Shown piece by piece: positions 21,373 to 33,500 of a stretch of 64,000 bases of DNA (positions are counted from its first letter, which is position 1; each line of letters begins with the position of its first letter). Location: NCBI RefSeq assembly GCF_963678635.1, contig NC_087071.1:33699548-33763547 (forward strand), given 5' to 3'. The DNA is from Symsagittifera roscoffensis. Its lineage: Eukaryota > Xenacoelomorpha > Acoela > Convolutidae. The notes beneath the pieces are model-generated. The model did no database searches. It saw nothing but the letters and a program-made list of their open reading frames with translations, and had not been told where the DNA came from. Both the position numbers and the translations under genes were made by a program.

Positions 21373-21817
21373 ATTACTTATCTCTGTAGCTGCTCTTACT
21401 TTCGTGGATTCGCAAAATTGACCCTATTCTCAAAACCTCTATTTTGGAAACAGTCGATTCCATAATAGGGTTCTAAAAACTATTTCTAATTTTCGCTTCG
21501 TGGTAATTGTGTTTCGTTTAGTTTTTGCTTTTTTTAATTTTCATTTAACTTCTCTAATTTATGTTTGATTTGGATGATTTCTAACTTTCAGTTTTTGAGG
21601 TAACGAATTTGTTGTTGCCCTAAAAAGATAGCTTATACTTTACGTTGGGACCATGTGTGGGCCTTCTCGTGGCGGTCCTGTATGTGATCAGCAAATTTGT
21701 TGATCTAGCTAACTGCACATTAGAAATACATATATACTGGATGATTTTGGGATCTGCATCTGTATAACGTTTATGAAAGCAAAAAAGCCGACAACAATTC
21801 CATTACTTCAGCTTTGC
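21373..21817. other. AT-rich stretch between repeat arrays
   Basis: No gene or notable repeat. Confidence 0.5.
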
Positions 21818-22280
21818 GCGACCCGTGTTGCGACTTTGCGCGACCCAAATTTATCTTGCGACCAAGTTTGACTCATGATTCGACCCTGTTCGACTCATGA
21901 TTCAACCATGTTCGACTCATGATTCGACCATGTTCGACTCATGATTCAACCCTGTTCGACTCATGATTCGACCCAGTTCGACTCATGATTCGACCCTGTT
22001 CGACTCATGATTCGACCCTGTTCGACTGATGATTCGACCCTGTTCGAATCATGATTCGACCCTGTTCGACCCATGATTCGACCCTGTTCGACTCATGTTT
22101 CGACCCTGTGCGACTCATGATTCGACCCTGTTCGACTCTATCGACCCTGTTCGACTCATGATTCGACCCTGTTTGACCCATGATTCGACTATGCTCGACT
22201 ATAGTGTTCGTTCGACCGTCTTAATTTGCGACGAAAATCGGACTCCGTTCGACCATGTCGGTCGAATCATGAGTCGAACA
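21818..22280. repeat. 22-bp tandem array of TTCGAC boxes
   Basis: Head-to-tail units of TTCGACTCATGATTCGACC plus CTG or a close variant, roughly 15-20 copies. Each unit carries two TTCGA words, so these recur every 10-12 bp, close to one helical turn. Copies before 21850 are degenerate (GCGCGACCC). At the right edge (22260-22280) the last copy is inverted (GTCGAATCATGAGTCGAA). No unique spacers are present. Confidence 0.8.
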
Positions 22281-22939
22281 CCTGGTGTCAAAAATTCATT
22301 GGATTGTCGTGTAAGTATCTACATGTGTTAATTCTCTACAAAGCGCAAACGTGTACTACGCTGTAAAATCAACTGGGTCATTTTTTTTATTTCAGTTTTT
22401 GCTCCCTCTTTTTCAACGCCTTGGTTGTTTGTGATAATGTTCAATTTTCGACAAAACTTTTTGAGTTGTCTTGTACATCTTCTTTTTGATTATATTTTGC
22501 TTTTTGCATGGCGTAACTTTTAGTGTCCTGCAGCAGTGACACATTTGGCTACGGCTCCCATGCAGCCATATTGGGACTCGAAATTACGCAGAGTAGGGTC
22601 AGTAATAAATAACCGTTTCACTACTTGAGTTTTAATTCCCAAATTTATAAATCAGATTTCGATGGCTTCAAAACGCAAATTTTTGCTGTGCCGCAGTATA
22701 CATTATTTGCATCAGTTCAGTAACCATTATGATAACAATTCATTTTGTTTGTGATTTGGTGTTATTTGCTGTGCTCCAGATACTGTTTTAACTAAGTAAT
22801 TTCATGCTAGTACAATTTTTTTAGTATGTTCTATTTTTGCCTGCGTACTCTTTTTTCAGTTCAATGCCTCAAATAAGAACAACAGAACATAACATATATT
22901 TTTTTTGTAAGTTAAGACTTTTCTCTGATTTTTAAAAAT
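22281..22939. other. AT-rich stretch, no supported gene
   Basis: No ORF of note and no structured repeat. Confidence 0.5.
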
Positions 22940-22996
22940 CATTACGAGGGCAAGCAGTGTATTTAGTGAGTTGGAAGCAGATTCCGCAACAAGGAC
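22940..22996 (-). repeat. Repeat family X, left part of an interrupted copy
   Basis: CATTACGAGGG then GATTCCGCAACAAGGAC, the reverse complement of the 3' part of the 16-kb copy (TCCTTGTTGCGGAA...CCTCGTAATG). It is cut by the element at 22997-23918 and resumes at 23919. Confidence 0.55.
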
Positions 22997-23918
22997 CCCG
23001 GGTTGACCTCCATAGACCAAAAATGCTAATCATACAATTTCATAAACTAAGTCTATGAAAAAATACTAATCATACAAAGTTCATACATTTTGCTAAAATG
23101 GTGTCGTTGGAGTTTCGAAAAACTTTTCTCTTGTTTTGGCATAAATTTCGGTGTATCGTACTAAATAAAAAAGGACACCTTTTTGTCAAAAAAATGCTAA
23201 TCGTACAGTTTCCCTATTTGGAAAATGTATGACTAGCATTTTTTTGATGGCGACGACAAAAATTGAAATTGCCCGTAAGTTTTTTTGTGTTTTGTTCTAC
23301 CGCAAATTGATTTTCGTATTCAAACAAACAGTTTTCGAAAAAACTAATTTGCATGCAAAATTTTAATTTTTTGTGTGTATAACGCAGTCCTAGATATACT
23401 AATATTGGCTTTTTTTCCTTTTCTCTTCATAAATTTTTCAAAAACGCTTTAAACTTCTCTTTCTTTAGAATGACATGTTTTTTACGCCTTGATCAATGTC
23501 TGGTAATTTAAAAATTCAATTTTCAAAAATAATCATCTTTGAAAATTTTTGCCAAAATTTAAAAGTTATTTTCGTTTTATTATTTGTGTGAGACAGAATT
23601 AAAACATTTCAGGCTGTTTCCAATGCTTTTCTAATGCGAGACGGTCAAATCTTTGGTTACTACGTTTGAGTAACCAAGGTGTATGTCATTTGTGTTCGGT
23701 TACGAACACAACCAAAAAATTTTGAGAAATCAAAATGTAAAAAATCATTTTTTTTGGTTTATGGAAAAATGCTAGTCATGCAATTTCCATACATGAAAAA
23801 ATTTTAATCATAGAACTTTCATGTAATTTTCTGTACTTATGGAATTGCATAAAAAGTGTATGATTCGCATTTTTCTATATACGAAATTTGTATGACTAGC
23901 ATTTTTGGTCAACCCGGG
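22997..23918. mobile_element. TIR element P, complete 922-bp copy nested in family X
   Basis: Perfect terminal inverted repeats CCCGGGTTGACC...GGTCAACCCGGG. Beyond these the two ends keep matching: AAAAATGCTAATCATACAA at the left and the complement of AAAAATGCTAGTCATACAAA at the right. It is flanked by AC on both sides. Many subterminal TCATACAA and TGTATGA words occur, as in foldback-type elements. Inner landmarks are GGTTACTACGTTTGAGTAACC and GTTCGGTTACGAAC. No transposase ORF, so non-autonomous. Confidence 0.75.
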
Positions 23919-24029
23919 ACGCTCTCATTGTTCTTCTTTTGTTCTTTCATTTCCTCTGATCGTTCCGACAAAATTTAAGCATAGTCAAAGACTTGTCTCT
24001 CGAATCCAGGAACATACAGGCGCAAAGTT
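23919..24029 (-). repeat. Repeat family X, right part of the interrupted copy
   Basis: ACGCTCTC then GATCGTTCCGACAAAATTTA and AATCCAGGAACATACAGGC, the complement of TTTTGTCGGAACGAT and CATGTTCCTGGATT in the 16-kb copy. Removing element P restores CAAGGACGCTCTC, which matches GGGAGCGTCCTTG at about 16190. Confidence 0.55.
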
Positions 24030-24520
24030 CCCGGGTTGACCAAAAATGCTTATCATACAATTCTCATAAATGGGAAACTTCTTTCCATATAATTTCATAC
24101 AATTCCATACCTACAAAAAATTGTATGAAAACTCTTTGATAAACATTTTCCCATAAATGGAAATTGTATAATAGGTGTTTTCTTCATTAACCAAAAAGTT
24201 GTTATTGGACGGTCTTACCTTTACTTTGCATAAAAAACCACCTGAACTGTCTTCCTGATGTCTTTCACAAATGATATAAAAGAAGTAAGAAACTGTTAAT
24301 TTTTGGCAAAAGTTTCCAGTGATGATTAATTTAAACTTTTGAATTTTCGAATTATCAGATATTAATCAAAAGGCATACATAAACACGCCATACAAAGGAA
24401 ATAAGATTTTTCAGCGTTTTTGAAAAAAAAAATTTCAAGTGAAAAGAAAAAAAGCCAATATTATCGTATCCAGGACTACGTTCTGCACACAAAAAAATTA
24501 AATTGAATTATGCGTGAAAA
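24030..24520. mobile_element. TIR element P, second partial copy
   Basis: Starts CCCGGGTTGACCAAAAATGC and carries inner text inverted with respect to the first copy: GCCAATATTATCGTATCCAG here against CTAGATATACTAATATTGGC at 23391-23410. No right-hand inverted terminus was found before the satellite starts, so the right end is lost or was replaced by satellite. Confidence 0.55.
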
Positions 24521-24619
24521 TCTCAGCATTTTTTTGTTTTGAATATTGATAAGGACCAAGCTGAGCGCAAAATTCTTAATAATTTTTGATTTGTTTGAAA
24601 CTAATGAGGAGGATTAAGC

Positions 24620-26090
24620 AATGAGGGTGAAACTTTCAATGTTTTATTTCTGGTTTTAATTGAAAGGTGAGGATTTGGCATAGACAGTGAAAGTTTCAGC
24701 TTTTTCTTGTTTGAAAGATGGGGAGCGAAACCTCAGCACTTTTCTTAATTCATATTTTTGTAGAGGATTAAGCGTAAGCGTCAAAATTTCAGCGTTTTTC
24801 CTTGTTTTAACTGATTGAAAAGGATAAATTGATGAGCGTGGAACCTCAGTTTTTTTTCTTGTTTTCAATTAGTGAGGATGATTAGCCAATGAGCGTAAAA
24901 ACTTCAGTGTTTTTTCATGTTTTATTTGGTTGAAAAAGATGAAGCGATAGGCGTGAAAACTCAGCATTTTTTTCTTGTTGTAAATTTTAGAGGATTTTTA
25001 AGCGATGAGCGTAAAAACTTCAGCGTTTTTTCTTGTTTTATCTGAGTGCAAAAGATAAAGCGATGCGCGTGAAACCTCAGCATTTTTTCTTATTGTAAAC
25101 TTTTGAGGAGGATTATGCAAAAGAGGATTAAACTGAGCGCAAAAACCTCATCATCTTTTGATTTTTTCGAAATTAGTGAGGAGGATTAAGCAATGAGTCT
25201 GAAAATTTCAAAGTTTTGTTTCTGGTTTTTACTGAAAGAAGCGAATTAAATGTTGACAGTAAAAAATCAGATTTTTTTCTTGTTTTAAAAGATGGGAAAG
25301 ATTCAGCGATGAGCGTGAAAACTTCAGCGTTTTTTCTTGTTTTAATTGATTGAGGATGATTAAGCGATAAGCATGAAATTTTCGGAGTTTTTTTTATTGT
25401 TAATTGAGCGATGAGAATAAAGTGATGAGCGTGAAAACCTCAGCAATTTTTTGTTTTAAAACTTGATGAGGATTAAGCTGTACGCAAAAACCTCAGCAAT
25501 TTGTGATTTGTTTGAAACTAATCAGGATGATTAAGCAATGAGTGTGAAACTTTCAAGTTTTGTTTCTGGTTTTGATTGGAAGATGAGGATTTGTCATTGA
25601 CAGTGAAAGTTTCAGTTTTTTCTTGTTTGAAAGATGGGGAGCGAAACCTCAGCACTTTTCTTGATTCATATTTTTGTGGAGGATTAAGCGTAAGCGTCAA
25701 AATTTTAGCGTTTTTCCTTGTTTTAACTGATTGAAAAGGATAAATTGATGAGCGTGGAACCTCAGTTTTTTTTCTTGTTTTCAATTAGTGAGGATGATTA
25801 GCCAATGAGAGTAAAAACTTCAGTGTTTTTTCATGTTTTATTTGGTTGAAAAAGATGAAGCGATAGGCGTGAAAACTTAGCATTTTTTTCTTGTTGTAAA
25901 TTTTAGAGGATTTTTAAGCGATGAGCGTAAAAACTTCAGCGTTTTTTCTTGTTTTATCTGAGTGCAAAAGATAAAGCGATGCGCGTGAAACCTCAGCATT
26001 TTTTCTTGTTGTAAACTTTCGAGGAGGATTATGCAAAAGAGGATTAAACTGAGCGTAAAAAACCTCATCATCTTTTGATTTTTTCGAAAT
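24620..26090. repeat. Satellite higher-order repeat, ~862-915-bp period
   Basis: The block 24630-24960 recurs at about 25490-25865, 862 bp on, including the rare variant GATGGGGAGCGAAACCTCAG in both. The marker GAGGAGGATTATGCAAAAGA is at about 25105 and 26020. It is a multi-monomer unit copied in tandem. Confidence 0.65.
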
Positions 26091-26449
26091 TAGTGAGGAG
26101 GATTGAGCAATGAGTCTGAAAATTTCAAAGTTTTGTTTCTGGTTTTTACTGAAAGAAGCGGATTAAATGTTGACAGTAAAAAATCAGATTTTTTTCTTGT
26201 TTTGAAAGATGGGAAAGATTCAGCGATGAGCGTGAAAACTTCAGCGTTTTTTCTTGTTTTAATTGATTGAGGATGATTAAGCGATAAGCATGAAATTTTC
26301 GGAGTTTTTTATTTTGTTAATTGAGCGATGAGAATAAATCGATGAGCGTAAAAACTTCAGCGTTTTTTCTTGTTTTATCTGAGTGCAAAAGATAAAGCAA
26401 TGCGCGTGAAACCTCAGCATTTTTTCTTGTTGTAAACTTTCGAGGAGGA

Positions 26450-28673
26450 TTATGCAAAAGAGGATTAAACTGAGCGCAAAAACCTCATCATCTTTTGATT
26501 TTTTCGAAATTAGTGAGGCGGATTAAGCAACGAGTCTGAAAATTTCAAAGTTTTGTTTCTGGTTTTTACTGAAAGAAGCGGATTAAATGTTGACAGTAAA
26601 AAATCAGATTTTTTTCTTGTTTTGAAAGATGGGAAAGATTCAGCGATGAGCGTGAAAACTTCAGCGTTTTTTCTTATTTTAATTGATTGAGGATGATTAA
26701 GCGATAAGCATGAAATTTTCGGAGTTTTTTATTTTGTTAATTGAGCGATGAGAATAAATCGATGAGCGTGAAAACCTCAGCAATTTTTTGTTTTAAAACT
26801 TGATGAGGATTAAGCTGTACGCAAAAACCTCAGCAATTTGTGATTTGTTTGAAACTAATCAGGAGGATTAAGCAATGAGTGTGAAACTTTCAAGTTTTGT
26901 TTCTGGTTTTGATTGGAAGATGAGGATTTGTCATTGACAGTGAAAGTTTCAGTTTTTTCTTGTTTTGAAAGATGGGGAATATTCAGCGATGAGCGCGAAA
27001 ACTTTAGCTTTTTTTTCTTATTTTAATAGATCGAGGAGGATAAAGTGATGAGCGCGAATCCTCAGCACTTCTTCTTGATTCATTTTATTGTGGAGGATTA
27101 ATCGTAAGTGTGAAGATTTCAGTGTTATTTCTTGTTTTAACTGATTACAAAGGATAAAGCGATGCGCGTGAGATCTCAGCATTTTTTCTTGTTGTAAGTT
27201 TTTCAGGAGGATTAAGCGATGAGCGCAAAAATTTCGGCGTTTTTTCTTGTCTTGTTTTATCTGATTGCAAAAGAGAAAGCGATGAGCGAGAAACCTCAGC
27301 ACTTTTTCTTGATTGATTTTTATTGTGGAGGACTAATCGTAAGCGTGAAAATTTCAGCAATTTTTTGTGTTTCAACTGATGACAAAGGATAAAGCGATGC
27401 AGGTGAGATCTCATCATTTTTTCTTTTGTAAGTTTTTGAGGAGGATTAAGCGATGAGTGTAGAAACTTCAGCGGTTCTTTCATGTTTTATCTGATTGCAA
27501 AAGATAAAGCGATGCGCGTGAAACCTCAGCATTTTTTCTTGTTGTAAGCTTTTGAGGAGGATTATGCGAACGAGGATTAAGCTGAGCGCAAAAACCTCAG
27601 CATCTTTTGATTTTTTCGAAATTAGTGAGGAGGATTAAGCAATGGGTCTGAGAATTTCAAAGTTTTGTTTCTGGTTTTTATTGAAAGAAGCGGATTAAAT
27701 GTTGACAGTAAAAAATCAGATTTTTTTCTTGTTTTGAAAGATGGGAAAGATTCAGCGATGAGCGTGAAAACTTCAGCGTTTTTTCTTATTTTAATTGATT
27801 GAGGATGATTAAGCGATAAGCATGAAATTTTCGGAGTTTTTTATTTTGTTAATTGAGCGATGAGAATAAATCGATGAGCGTGAAAACCTCAGCAATTTTT
27901 TGTTTTAAAACTTGATGAGGATTAAGCTGTACGCAAAAACCTCAGCAATTTGTGATTTTTTTGAAACTAATCAGGAGGATTAAGCAATGAGTGTGAAACT
28001 TTCAAGTTTTGTTTCTGGTTTTGATTGGAAGATGAGGATTTGTCATTGACAGTGAAAGTTTCAGTTTTTTCTTGTTTTGAAAGATGGGGAATATTCAGCG
28101 ATGAGCGCGAAAACTTTAGCTTTTTTTTCTTATTTTAATAGATCGAGGAGGATAAAGTGATGAGCGCGAATCCTCAGCACTTCTTCTTGATTCATTTTAT
28201 TGTGGAGGATTAATCGTAAGTGTGAAGATTTCAGTGTTATTTCTTGTTTTAACTGATTACAAAGGATAAAGCGATGCGCGTGAGATCTCAGCATTTTTTC
28301 TTGTTGTAAGTTTTTCAGGAGGATTAAGCGATGAGCGCAAAAATTTCGGCGTTTTTTCTTGTCTTGTTTTATCTGATTGCAAAAGAGAAAGCGATGAGCG
28401 AGAAACCTCAGCACTTTTTCTTGATTCATTTTTATTGTGGAGGACTAATCGTAAGCGTGAAAACTTCAGCAATTTTTTGTGTTTCAACTGATGACAAAGG
28501 ATAAAGCGATGCAGGTGAGATCTCATCATTTTTTCTTTTGTAAGTTTTTGAGGAGGATTAAGCGATGAGGGTAAAAACTTCAGCGTTTTTTCTTGTTTTA
28601 TCTGATTTCAAGAGATAAAGCGATGCGCGTGAAACCTCCAGATTTTTTCTTTTTGTAAATTTTTGAGGAGTAT
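26450..28673. repeat. Satellite higher-order repeat, 1112-bp unit, two copies
   Basis: 27018-27483 and 28130-28595 are nearly identical at an offset of 1112 bp. They share the private variants TTTCTTGTCTTGTTTTATC and GTTTTTCAGGAGG. Similarity extends back to about 26500 and 27610. Confidence 0.7.
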
Positions 28674-30559
28674 TATGCGAAAGAGGATTAAGCTGAGCGC
28701 GAAAACATCAGCATCTTTTGTTTTTTTTTTTCGAAATAAGTGAGGAGGATTAGGCAATGAGTCTGAAAACTTCAAAGTCTTGACTCTGGGTTTTATTGAA
28801 AGAAGCGGATTAATTGTTGACAGTAAAAAACTCAGACTTTTTCTTGTTTTAAAGATGGGGAAGATTCAGGATTATTTGATTGAGGATGATTAAGCGATTA
28901 GTATGAAATTTTCAGAGTTTTTTTATCTTGTTAATTGGTTGATGAGAATAAATCGATGAGCGCAAAAACCTCAGCAGTTTTTGATTTGTTTGAAACTAAT
29001 CAGGAGGATTAAGCAATGATTGTGAAACTTTCAAGGTTTTGTTTCTGGTTTCAATTGAAAGATGAGGATTTGGCATTGACAGTGAAAGTTTCAGCTTTTT
29101 TTAGTTTTGAAAAATGGGTAGTATACAGCGATGAGCACGAAAACTTTAACAATTTTTTTCTAATTTTAATTGATCGAGGAGAATAGAGTGATGAACGCAA
29201 AACCTCAGCACTTTTTTTTATTCTTTTTATTGTGGACGATTAATCGTAAGCATGAAAATTTCAGCGTTTTTTCGTGTTTTAACTGATGACAAAGGATAAA
29301 GCAAGGCGCGTGAGATCTCAGCATTTTTTCTTGTTGTAAATTTTTGAGGAGGATTAAGCGATGATTGTGAAAAACAGCGTGTTTTCTTGTTTTATCTGTT
29401 TGCAAAGGATAAGTTGATAAGCGTGGAATTTCAGCTTTTTTTCTTTTTTTCAATCATTGAGGATGATAAGGCGATGAGCTTAAAAATTTCAGCGGTTTTT
29501 CATGTTTTATCTGATTGCAAAAGATAAAGCGATGGGCGTGAAACCTCATCATTTTTTCTTGTTGTAAACTTTTGAGGAGGATTATGCGAATGAGGATTAA
29601 GCTGAGCGCAAAAACCTCAGCATCTTTTGATTTTTTCGAAATTAGTGAGGAGGAATAGGCAATGAGTCTGAAAACTTCAAAGTCTTGACTCTGGTTTTTT
29701 TTGAAGGAAGCGGATTAATTGTTGACAGTAAAAAAGTCATACTTTTTCTTGTTTTAAAGATGGGGAAGATTCAGCGATGAGCCTGAAAACTTCAGCGTTT
29801 TTTCTTGTTTTATTTGATTGAGGATGATTAAGCGATTAGCATGAAATTTTCAGAGTTTTTTTATCTTGTTAATTGGTTGATGAGAATAAATCGATGAGCG
29901 AAAAAACCTCAGCAATTTTCAATTTGTTTGAAACTAATCAGGAGGATAAAGCAATGAGTGTGAAACTTTCAAGGTTTTGTTTCTCGTTTTAATTGAAAGA
30001 TGAGGATTTGACATTGACAGTGAAAGTTTCAGCTTTTTCTTGTTTTGAATGATGATGAGTATACAGCGATGAGCATGAAAATTGTAGCATTTTTTTCTTA
30101 TATTAATTGATCGAGGAGGATAGAGTGATGAGCGCGAAACCTCAGCACTTTTTCTTGATTCAGTTTATTGTGGAGGATTAATCGTAAGCGTAAAAATTTC
30201 AGCGTTTTTTCTTGTTTTATCTGTTTGCAAAGGGTAAGTTGATGAGCGTGGAACCTCAATTTTTTTTCTTGTTTTCAATTATTGAGGATGATTAGGCGAT
30301 GCGAAATGAAAACCCAGCAATTTTTCTTGATTCATATCATTGAGGAGAATTAAGCTTAAGCGTCAAAATTTCAGCGTTTTTTCTTGTTTTAACTGATTGA
30401 AAAAGATAATATGATGAGCGTGGAACCTCAGCTTTTTTTTTTCTTGTTTTCAATTATTGAGGATGATTAGGCGATGAGCGTAAAAACTTCAGCGGTTTTT
30501 TCATGTTTTATCTGATTGCAAAAGAAAAAGCGATGCGCGTGAAACCTCAACATTTTTTC

Positions 30560-33500
30560 TTGTTGTAAATTTTTGAGGAGAATTATGCGAACGAGGATTC
30601 AGCTGAGCGCAAAAACCTCAGCATCTTTTGATTTTTTCGAAATCAGTGAGGAGGATTAAGCAATGGGTCTGAGAATTTCAAAGTTTTGTTTCTGGTTTTT
30701 ATTGAAAGAAGCGGATTAAATGTTGACAGCAAAAAAGTCAGATTCTTTTCTTGTTTTGAAAGATAGGGAAGATTCAGCGATGAGCCTGAAAACGTCAGCG
30801 TTTTTTCTTTTTTTATTTGATTGAGGATGATTAAGTGATAAGTATGAAATTTTCGCAGTTTTTTCTTTTGTTAATTGAGTGATGAGAATAAATCGATGAG
30901 CATGAAAACCTCAGCGTTTTTTTGTTTTTAAATCTTGATGAGAATTAAGCTGAGCGAAAAAACCTCAGCAATTTTCAATTTGTTTGAAACTAATCAGGAG
31001 GATAAAGCAATGAGTGTGAAACTTTCAAGGTTTTGTTTCTCGTTTTAATTGAAAGATGAGGATTTGGCATTGACAGATCTCAGCGTTTTTTCTTGTTTTA
31101 TTTGATTGAGGATGATTAAGCGATTAGCATGAAATTTTCAGAGTTTTTTTATCTTGTTAATTGGTTTATGAGAATAAATCGATGAGCGAAAAAACCTCAG
31201 CAATTTTCAATTTGTTTGAAACTACTCAGGAGGATAAAGCAATGAGTGTGAAACTTTCAAGGTTTTGTTTCTCGTTTTGATTGAAAGATGAGGATTTGGC
31301 ATTGACAGTGAAAGTTTCAGCTTTTTCTTGTTTTGAAAGATGAGGAGTATACAGCGATGAGCATGAAAATTCTAGCATTTTTTTCTTATATTAATTGATC
31401 GAGGAGGATAGAATGATGAGCGCGAAACCTCAGCACTTTTTCTTGATTCACTTTATTGTGGAGGATTAATCGTAAGCGTGAAAATTTCAGCGTTTTTTCG
31501 TGTTTTAACTGATGACAAAGAATAAAGCAATGCGCGTGAGATCTCTGCATTTTTTCTTGTTGTACATTTTTGAGAAGGATTAGGCGATGAGCGTAAAAAC
31601 TTCAGCGTTCTTTCTTGTTTTATCTGTTTGCAAAAGATAAAGAGATGCGAAACGAAAACCCAGCAGTTTTTTCTTGATTCATGTTTTTAAGAAGAATTAA
31701 GCGTAAGCGTTAAAATTTCAGCGTTTTTTCTTATTTTAACTGATTGAAAGGATAAATTGATGAGCGTGGAACCTCAGTTTTTTTTCTTGTTTTCAATTAA
31801 TGAGGATGATTAGGCGATGAGTGTAGAAACTTCAGCGGTTCTTTCATGTTTTATCTGATTGCAAAAGATAAAGCGATGCTCGTGAAACCTCAGCATTTTT
31901 TCTTGTTGTAAGCTTTTGAGGAGGATTATGCGAACGAGGATTAAGCTGAGCGCGAAAACCTCAGCATCTTTTGATTTTTTCGAAATTAGTGAGGAGGATT
32001 AAGCAATGGGTTTGAGAATTTCAAAGTTTTGTTTCTGGTTTTTATTGAAAGAAGCGGATTAAATATTGACAGTAAAAAAGTCAGATTCTTTTCTTGTTTT
32101 GAAAGATGGGGAAGATTCAGCGATGAGCCTGAAAACGTCAACGTTTTTTCTTTTTTTATTTGATTGAGGATGATTAAGTGATAAGCAAGAAATTTTCGCA
32201 GTTTTTTTTTGTTAATTGAGTGATGAGAATAAATCGATGAGCGTGAAAAACTCAGCGTTTTTTTTTAAATCTTGATGAGATTTAAGCTGAGCGAAAAAAA
32301 CCTCAGCAATTTTCAATTTGTTTCAAACTAATCAGGAGGATAAAGCATTGAGTGTGAAACTTTCAAGGTTTTGATTCTCGTTTTAATTGGAAGATGAGGA
32401 TTTGGCATTGACAGTGAAAGTTTCAGCTTTTTCTTGTTTTGAAAGATGAGGAGTATACAGCGATGAGCATGAAAGTTTTAGCTTTTTCTTTCTTATTTTA
32501 ATTGATCGAGGAGGAGAGAGTGATGAGCGCGAAGACTCAGCACTTTTTCTTGATTCATTTTACTGTGGAGGTTCAATCGTAAGCGTGAAAACTTCAGCGT
32601 TTTTTCGTGTTTTAACTGATGACAAGGGATAAAGCAATGCGCGTGAGATCTCAGCATTTTTTCTTCTTGTACATTTTTGAGGAGGATTAAGCGATGAGCG
32701 TAAAAACTTCAGCGTTCTTTCTTGTTTTATCTGTTTGCAAAAGATAAAGAGATGCGAAACGAAAACCCAGCACTTTTTCTTGATTCATGTTATTAAGAAG
32801 AATTAAGCGTAAGCGTTAAAATTTCAGCGTTTTCTCTTATTTTAACTGATTGAAAGGATAAATTGATGAGCGTGGAACCTCAGTTTTTTTTTCTTGTTTT
32901 CAATTAATGAGGATGATTAGGCGATGAGTGTAGAAACTTCAGCGGTTCTTTCATGTTTTATCTGATTGCAAAAGATAAAGCGATCCGCGTGAAACCTCAG
33001 CTTTTTTTCTTGTTGTAAGCTTTTGAGGAGGATTATGCGAACGAGGGTTAAGCTGAGCGCAAAAACCTCAGCATCTTTTGATTTTTTCGAAATTATTGAG
33101 GAGGCTTAAGCAATGGGTCTGAGAATTTCAAAGTTTTGTTTCTGGTTTTTATTGAAAGAAGCGGATTAAATGTTGACAGCAAAAAAGTCAGATTCTTTTC
33201 TTGTTTTGAAAGATAGGGGAGATTCAGCGATGAGCCTGAAAATGTCAGCGTTTTTTCTTTTTTTATTTGATTGAGGATGATTAAGTGATAAGTATGAAAT
33301 TTTCGCAGTTTTTTCTTTTGTTAATTGAGTGATGAGAATAAATCGATGAGCATGAAAACCTCAGCGTTTTTTTGTTTTTAAATCTTGATGAGAATTAAGC
33401 TGAGCGAAAAAACTTCAGCAATTTTCAATTTGTTTGAAACTAATCAGGAGGATAAAGCAATGATTGTGAAACTTTCAAGGTTTTGTTTCTCGTTTTAATT

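Noticed and set aside
21160-21465. Arg-rich ORF through the GC-rich minisatellite
   Set aside because: Two frames are open at once and both reflect the 29-bp DNA repeat.
21818-22280. CRISPR-like direct repeats
   Set aside because: The 22-bp units are head to tail with no unique spacers between them, and there are no cas genes.
24235-24260. Minus-strand GDSGGP-like peptide (EDSSGGF)
   Set aside because: Isolated words inside a P element with no flanking protease motifs; chance.
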